Assembly: GCA_008694505.1 (NCBI GenBank)
Contig: VZDJ01000216.1
Span: 3,217,030 to 3,281,029, forward strand
Origin: Cyanoderma ruficeps
Lineage: Eukaryota; Chordata; Aves; Passeriformes; Timaliidae
Direction: 5' to 3'
Length of the DNA stretch: 64,000 bases
The notes beneath the pieces were generated by a model that did no database searches, had not been told where the DNA came from, and saw nothing but the letters and a program-made list of their open reading frames with translations. The translations under genes were made by a program, and so were the position numbers. Shown piece by piece: positions 57,811 to 64,000 of the stretch. Within the stretch, counting starts at the first letter, position 1; every line of letters begins with the position of its first letter.

Positions 57811-57825
57811 ATTCATTTTTCAAAG

Positions 57826-60319
57826 TTGACTTTCTTACATCTTATTTAATACTTTCGTGCCCGAACACAGCCGGCAGGTGTTGGAGTGCCGCGGGTGGCT
57901 GTGCAGGTAGCAGGGAACCGCCAGCTGCGCTGACCGCGGGGCTGTCACCCCGCAGATGTGCAGTCCCCAGCCCTGCCTGGGGCAGTCGGATCCCGGACTG
58001 AGCTCAGCAGCGCCGTGGGATTTGGGAGCATCGCGCTGTGCCGAGCTCCCACCTCCACTAGAGGGTGTGGAGCTCCGCCGAATCCTTTGTTTTCACAAAG
58101 GAGGGAAATGAGAGACCTGGGAGCCTTTCTGTTATGGGATGCACGGGCAGCGGGGCCGTGGCAGGATTACATCCCTCGGGAGATCCCTGCTCTGCACCCT
58201 GGCAGCAGCCCAGGCGGCTTGTGCGTTACACAACGGGCTGGGAGCATTCCATGGGGTGTCCCTGCAGCCAGGAGAGCAGCTGGAGCGGGCAGGGGAGGCA
58301 GCTCTGCTGTAGCTTGGATCAGGTCGTGCCCAGCTCCTGGATGAGGTTTCCTGGAGGGATAAATTGCACATTCCAGGTTCCCACTACTTCCTTTTGGGGA
58401 GCAAAATGTATCCAAACAGCAGGACTTGCACAATCGCCTGGCTCATAGATTTCCCTTCCTGGAGAAAATTTCCACTTGGTCTGCAACATTCCCAAGCCAA
58501 GTGTGCTGTGAAATTCCATAAGCCCGTGCTGCTTGCTGGGCTGTGTGTGCTCCCTGCACTTGTAGGATGTGCTGCTCAGCTCAAGGGGGCCACAATGGCT
58601 GCTTCCCACAGGAATTCTTCCTTGCTGAATTCTGCCTCCAAGGGTCTCATTAAGAATGAACCCCTGAATGAACTGGACCCAGCAGTGCTGCCTTTGCTCC
58701 AGCACTGCCAGAGGAGAGCTGGGTGTCTGGGTGTCTGGGGGAGTAGGTGATGCTGTGGCTGGGGATGTGGAGGAGCACGGGCTCCTCTCCAGCTGCTGGT
58801 ACCGTGTGGGTCTGCAGATGTTTTGGAGTTGGATCCATCTGGCAGGGGAGCAGCTCCACAGGTGGGTGGGATGTGCAGCTCTGTGGGGTCAGGAGGCCCA
58901 AGGCCTCTGTGTCCTGCCAGGGATGTCCAGTCAGAGCCCTGGGCATGGGAAGAGCTAACTGGCCTCTCCAGGGACCTTCTTGGAGGAATCCTATGGGAAA
59001 ATGTTCTAGAGGGAAGAGGGGTCCCAGAGAGCTGCATAATATCCAAGGATCACTTCTTCCAAACTCAGTAACATCCCTGTGGGCAAGGAATGGAGCAAAA
59101 GGGGCAGGAGAGCTGCTGGGGTGGACATGGAACTCTGTCAGGAGAGACAATGAGGTGGAGGAAGGGCCAGGCCACCCAGGATGAACACAGGGATGTGTCC
59201 GAGTGTGCTCTGGGGTGCTCATCCAGGCCAGGAGTGCTGACGGGAGGGAGGTCAGAGACTGTGTCCCCCAGTGCCAGATCCTGGCCCAGAGCCAGCTGTG
59301 GAGCAGCAGCCAGGATCAAAACCCAGCCAAACAAATCCTCCATCAGCTGAGCGTGAAATGGATATTTATGTGTGAATGAGGAAGGTGTTTGTACAGGCAC
59401 CTGTGTTACACCTCAACTGCAGCCAGGCCAAATCCCGAGCGCTGGGGCTGTGCTGGGATCTGGTCAGACCCTGTGGAAGGGGAGCAGGTCCCGTGTGGGC
59501 AGGGGAGATGCTCAGGCTGTGGGGAACAAGCTGAGGGCAGCTGCCAAGGTGGGGCAGGCTGGTGAGCAATGGGGAAATGCTTTGTCCTCCAAAGCACAGC
59601 CCTGGCCCAAAGCACAGCACTGTGATGTCTCCCCTCGCACTAAGCCTGGCCCTGCTCCAGGGCTGCCTTCTGCTCTCCCCTGCTCTGCTCCTGTTTTGTG
59701 CTGAGGCTGGAAGAGCTTTGAGCTCTGTGCCTGGCTGGACCTTGAGCTGGGGCAGCAATCAGCTCGCTCTGTCTGTGTTATGTAAGGGTTTGAACTTTGC
59801 CTTGTTGGAAACGGAAATGTCTGGCCTGCCCTGATCTCTGCAGGAATTGTGAGTGTGGGGATTAGGGGCTGTGGCCACTGCTGCTGGGTAAACAGCCAGA
59901 GAACTGCCTGTTTGCCACCTTTCCTCTCCTTCCACCACCCACTGAAGATGCTCTGGCAGCTCTTGGAGTGTGACATCTGGGAATAGCACTGGCAACCCAC
60001 AGTGCAGCCCAGACCCTTCCACTCAGCATCACTCAGCTCTGGTGAAGGCTCACCTCTGCTAAGAGGCTGCTTTTAGCTGTTCCCTCGAGAGCTGCTTTTA
60101 GGTCTGGCGGTAGCACTGCTCTTCCTTCAGCAGCTGCTGAAGTCCTTAGGGCACAGGCTGCAGGAAGGACACGTCTGGTGTCTCACTGCCCTGACCCTGG
60201 GGAGGGATGAGGCTGGGCTGGGCACAGCCTCAGCATCCTTGGAACTCACAGCTCCCACCAGAGCCAGGATTGCATGGCAGGAGTTGATGCCAATCACTGT
60301 GCTGTGGTGATGAAGGGAG
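57826..60319. other. No gene seen; unique sequence
   Basis: 2.5 kb of unique DNA with a CpG-rich patch at 57855-57960 (gtgccgcgggtggctg) and an accgcag acceptor-like site near 57954. No recognisable exon. Predicted frames are not family-like. Confidence 0.4.
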
Positions 60320-60760
60320 GGGGCAATCAAAGAAAGCTTAAAATATATATATATATTTTTAAGCCGTAGCTAAGAAATCTGCCATGGCTCCAAGTTGGAC
60401 TTTGCAGTCAGAGGTGAGCAGGCTTAATTTGACAGCTATTTCTTAAATATTTTAAAAGCTGCCTGGAATAAACTGAATGCTTCCGAGTAGTGACCTAAAT
60501 TCCACTTGCTGTAAATTTCATTAGAAAGTGGATTTGTGTGCCTGCCAGGCTGCTTTGCAGCTTCATTGATCTGCCCAAACCATGTGCTGTGCAAGTGCCT
60601 TCCTCAGCAGATTTTTAAAGAGCTCACTGCTGCGTGCTGCCAGCCCAAAATGCGACTCGTTTTCTTTCTTCTCTCTCCTCTTCCTCTCTTTTTTTTTTTG
60701 TTTCCTGATGCAAATGCATCATTTGTTTACTAATCACGTTGCATCATTAGTTGTACAGAG
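60320..60760. promoter_or_regulatory. Candidate conserved non-coding element
   Basis: Complex AT-rich block: an (AT)n run near 60342-60355, then gacagctatttcttaaatat, gctgtaaatttcattagaaag and a pyrimidine tract near 60660-60700, ending in gatgcaaatgcatc (octamer-like palindrome, near 60707-60720). No repeat family. Confidence 0.3.
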
Positions 60761-63000
60761 TCATCTCACTGCCTGCGTGGGCATGGATGGAGCAGCTGGG
60801 AAGGAAAATGTCACCCTCTTCAGCTTGCTTGATGTGCTTTGCTCCCAAATCCCCATCCCACGCCATGAAGGCCAAAGACTTTCGCAACCCTGGGAGCTGC
60901 AAGCAGCTCTCTGCTCTCCAGCACCGTCACCTGTGGTTCTGACACCCCCTGGAAAAAGCCTCCTCCCCTCCTGCTGTCCCCAAAGTGCTGTCTATCCCCG
61001 TGCAACCACGGCTTTGGATCTTGTGGAGAGGTGTGATGGTAGCACAGATGGCACAGACCGAGCCTCACCAGGGAAAATAGCCTGGGGAGATGTGGGACTG
61101 CCACACCTGTGGATGCAGGAGCAACATGCAGCTCCCCAGGCTTGAGCAGGGTCACACAGGTGATGCTGAGCTCCCTTCCTGTGGCAGTGTGTTTCCTGGG
61201 GTTAAAGGGAGTGGAGAGCTCTGTGCAGCAGCACAGGAATGAGGGCAGGTGCAGAACCACAGCTGTCTCTGTCACATGTGTGGTTTCTCTCCTGCAGTGG
61301 GTGGGTTCAGCTCCTGTGTTGTCAGACATGGAGCAATTGCCTGGTTGGGCTGAATTACTGGGTGAGGGGAAGGTGATGTGTCCCTGCAGCCCTGAGGTTG
61401 GACACACAGCCCTGCCTGCCCCAGTGGAACCCTGTTCTGGGGCTGTCCCTCTGCCCTTGGCACTGCTGCTCCTGTGGGGACCCCCAGCCTGGGGAAAGGC
61501 TCCATGACAGTATGAAACCCAAGTTTTGGAAGCCCCATGGCTTTGCTGTGGTTTGGGGGTGTTGGGCAGCCTGGGCACTGTGTGTGGAGCAGGCAGACTG
61601 TGCTGGAAATAAAGGCCTTACCCACAACCCCATCCTACAGGAATGAAGTGCTGGCACCTGGCAGGAGCTCTGACAGCTCTTCCCAGTTCACAGCATGAGG
61701 CAGAGCTGGCTTTCCTGCCCAAGGGCGGTCCCAGCACTGCCAGGCTGGCGTGGAAAACAGCCCTGGCAGCAAGGCCAGGGGTGGGTTTGGGCCAGGAGGG
61801 CATGCTGGTGTTGAAGGGATGTCTAAGGGGATTGGTTATCACAGAAATGGTCTCCAGAGAGGGAGATTACAAAACATGGGTTTCCCTCAGCCGTCTCCAG
61901 ATACAGAGCCTGTGCAGCTGGGAATATGGGAGGGACTGGAAATACCCCAACCTCACCCAGAGGGGTGTCTAGTGTCAAGGATGGAGGTTGGAGAGAAATA
62001 TCCCCCTCTTCTAACCACTGTCTATGACTGAACATTGTGAAGACACAGCTGGAGGGGGGCTTGGTGCTTCACTTGCTGTGTGGGTGATGAAAGTGGGAAG
62101 AAATCCCTGTCTTGGAGCTGGGGAACATGGGATTGTCCTGCCTCCTGATGAGGAAGGGGCTTTCTTGGGCTGAGTTTTGGCCTCCAAGCAGCAGCAGCCT
62201 TTCCACTGCCTTCCCTTCCTCTTTGACTGTCAGCACAGGGGATGCTGAGTGCCAGGATCCTGGCTGTCCTCTGCTCTGGGAGAGGTGCTGCTTCACCTCT
62301 GCTGTACAACTGTGATTTATTTTCAGAAGTAAAACCTGAGGTCTGACAAAGACCTCACAGCTTGGGCCAGCAATATGGGCTGTCCTAGGGAGAGGGCCTT
62401 GCTGGCTGTCAACATCCAGACTAGGGCTAAATTAATTTCCCATAAATCTGAAATGCTCTGCCAGTTTCTCAGCTTCTCAGCATCTCTGCTGGAGTTACCT
62501 GCTATTTACTTCCCTGAGGTCATAGATGTGCAATAGGTTTTGCAGAGGTGATGACCCAATCCCAGCCCCTCTTGTGTCAGCACCCAGAGCCTTTCCTTAT
62601 TCTAGCTCTTGATGAAGGGCTTCTCTTGTGGCCCCAGGTGGCTTCAGCTGTCCCCAAGCCTCATCTGTCTCCAGCTGCAGGAAAGGCAGGGAGGAAGGAG
62701 AGTTGGAGGCAAGAAGTCTCCTGGCTCTGTCCTGCTTTGTTTTGGGGCAGTGTGGGTGGTTCAGCCCCTCTGAGGAGGGGCTCTGCAGGCTCACAGAGAG
62801 GCAGCAGGACTGTGCCAGCCTGGCCATGACTGGGTGCTGGGATGGCAGCAGGAGCTTCCCTGTGTCCAGCGCAGTGAGGTTGGAGCAAGTGCAGTTGCAC
62901 ATGTGAGTGCTGAGCAAAGGGCTGGTCAGGAGGGAGCTGCCAGGGACAGTTGGATTTACGTGTTGGGAGAGTCACCAAAGCAGCAGTTTCTCTCTGCAAC
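60761..63000. other. No gene seen; unique sequence
   Basis: GC-rich unique DNA without recognised repeats or exons. An AATAAA lies near 61609 (ggaaataaaggcc) with no associated gene visible. Confidence 0.4.
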
Positions 63001-63600
63001 CCATGGGGGCTTATGTGAAAAATGAAATTTCTGTCTATCTCCTTCCTTGCGCTTTCTCATCTCCGCCAACGGAGCTGAAGATGGGAGAGGATTTTTTCCC
63101 TATATTTAGCTTTGGAGAAATTGCTATAACTAATCGGCTTTAGGATTCTGCTTCTCTCTTTTATTTTATCTTTTTCTGTCACTAAGACCTTGTCATGTGG
63201 CTGTGGAGTGCAGCTCGCTGGCTCTCTGTTTGCTGGGCTTTCATGCAGTCAATTAATAACCCGTAAAAATAACACCTCCAGCTGTTCCACTTGCAGCTGC
63301 CAGGCTGGAGTCTAATTATGGGGCCTTGAATCCCAAATCCTGCTTTGCATGTAAAAGTGCCAGTGAATAGGAAGAGGCAGAGGAGATGGCAATGCAAAAA
63401 AGGAATGTGGTTTGGGGTCTATTTTTAGCCTTTTCAAGCCAAATGTAAAAAGACCCTTAGGCTGCTTGTGTCCTGCTGAATGTGATCACATGCACAACAT
63501 TGTTCCCATGGCAAAGCGCAGCAGCCAGGGTGGGTTGGGGGTTATTTTTGGCAATTAACTTGCCTACATTACAAACCTCCTTCTGGGTTAGTTTGCACAG
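63001..63600. promoter_or_regulatory. Candidate conserved non-coding element
   Basis: Complex, AT-leaning block with several phrases typical of constrained enhancers: ccctatatttagctttgg, ctataactaatcggc, tgcagtcaattaataaccc, ggagtctaattatgggg and ctattttt-agcc. No repeat similarity and no long frame. Confidence 0.33.
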
Positions 63601-64000
63601 TGCCGTGTTGTGGCTCACATCCATGTGCTAATGGGTTTATTGCAATCAGCTCCAGTTCTCTCTGTGTTCCTGAACGTGCCAGTGCAGTGGTGGGGAGGGG
63701 GGCACACAGCTGCTCACCCAGGGCATCTCACAGAGTGGTTGGTGGTAAAGGGGTGCTCAGCCTCCCTCAAAAAGTCCTTTCCTGCTGACTGTGACACAAA
63801 ATGAATTTAGCTGGGGCTCTGGTGGATAGGTGATGGTGTCCCTCTCATATCATCCTGCCTGTTGTGCACCCTCATCTGCTTTCCAAGCTGGATGTCGTCT
63901 CTGGGTGAACTGCTGGGCAGATTTGTCCTCTGCTTCTCTGGAGCCTCTGCTGGGCTGGTTCTGCCTCAACTCCCACCACTGCCATATTGACCTGCCTCTT
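63601..64000. other. No gene seen; unique sequence
   Basis: Window end; nothing recognised. Confidence 0.4.

Noticed and set aside
1..64000. tRNA, rRNA or known microRNA genes
   Set aside because: Reading for B-box type GGTTCRANNCC words and well-known microRNA cores gave nothing convincing; a covariance-model scan was not possible here.

Overview
The window is eukaryotic and most likely from a bird, probably a songbird. The evidence is the repeat content: many CR1 LINE fragments, mostly 3'-end pieces carrying the typical gattctatga-type tail, and several families of short solo LTRs with 6-bp target duplications (class II, ERVK-like). ERVL-like LTRs are also present, and nothing resembles a mammalian Alu, B1 or L1. 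Base composition is GC-rich with scattered CpG clusters, as in avian microchromosomes or gene-poor GC-rich segments. The species call is an inference.

I found no protein-coding gene I can defend. The open frames are short, overlap one another, lie in GC-rich or repeated DNA, and match no protein family I recognise. The exception is a decayed CR1 reverse-transcriptase fragment near 16.1 kb. I see no rRNA, tRNA, CRISPR array or bacterial-type feature. The window reads as intergenic or intronic DNA.

Layout. 1-12.9 kb is mostly unique GC-rich DNA with a GATA-motif cluster (0.8-1.1 kb), three CR1 copies, one ERVL-like LTR and a 31-bp tandem repeat. 12.9-35 kb is rich in solo LTRs: five copies of one ~305-bp family (12985, 20682, 27594, 30232, 34569), four of them flanked by clear 6-bp duplications and the fifth by one displaced by a base, interspersed with other LTRs. 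It also holds two long AT-rich blocks (21.5-22.4 and 32.8-33.5 kb) that look like constrained non-coding regulatory DNA, and two pairs of near-identical short segments around 29.5-33.7 kb. 35-43 kb is mostly unremarkable, with CR1 tails, an (ATCTAT)n array and an 891-base assembly gap (40135-41025). 43-46.8 kb carries three LTRs of different families. 46.8-54.8 kb has CR1 copies, an (ATT)n microsatellite and further candidate conserved blocks.

54.8-57.8 kb is the most gene-like part. It has a CpG island made largely of 35-bp and 37-bp tandem repeats and ETS-type CTTCCGG motifs, followed by an 800-base G-rich, C-poor tract. Beyond that are splice-site-bounded segments and an AATAAA signal, which together could be the start and body of a short, possibly non-coding transcript. 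57.8-64 kb is unique sequence with two more candidate regulatory blocks.

The genes do not work together in any pathway that can be read here. What the window shows is layered retroelement history, simple repeats and several possible regulatory elements. Similarity statements are by eye; no alignment or database search was run.
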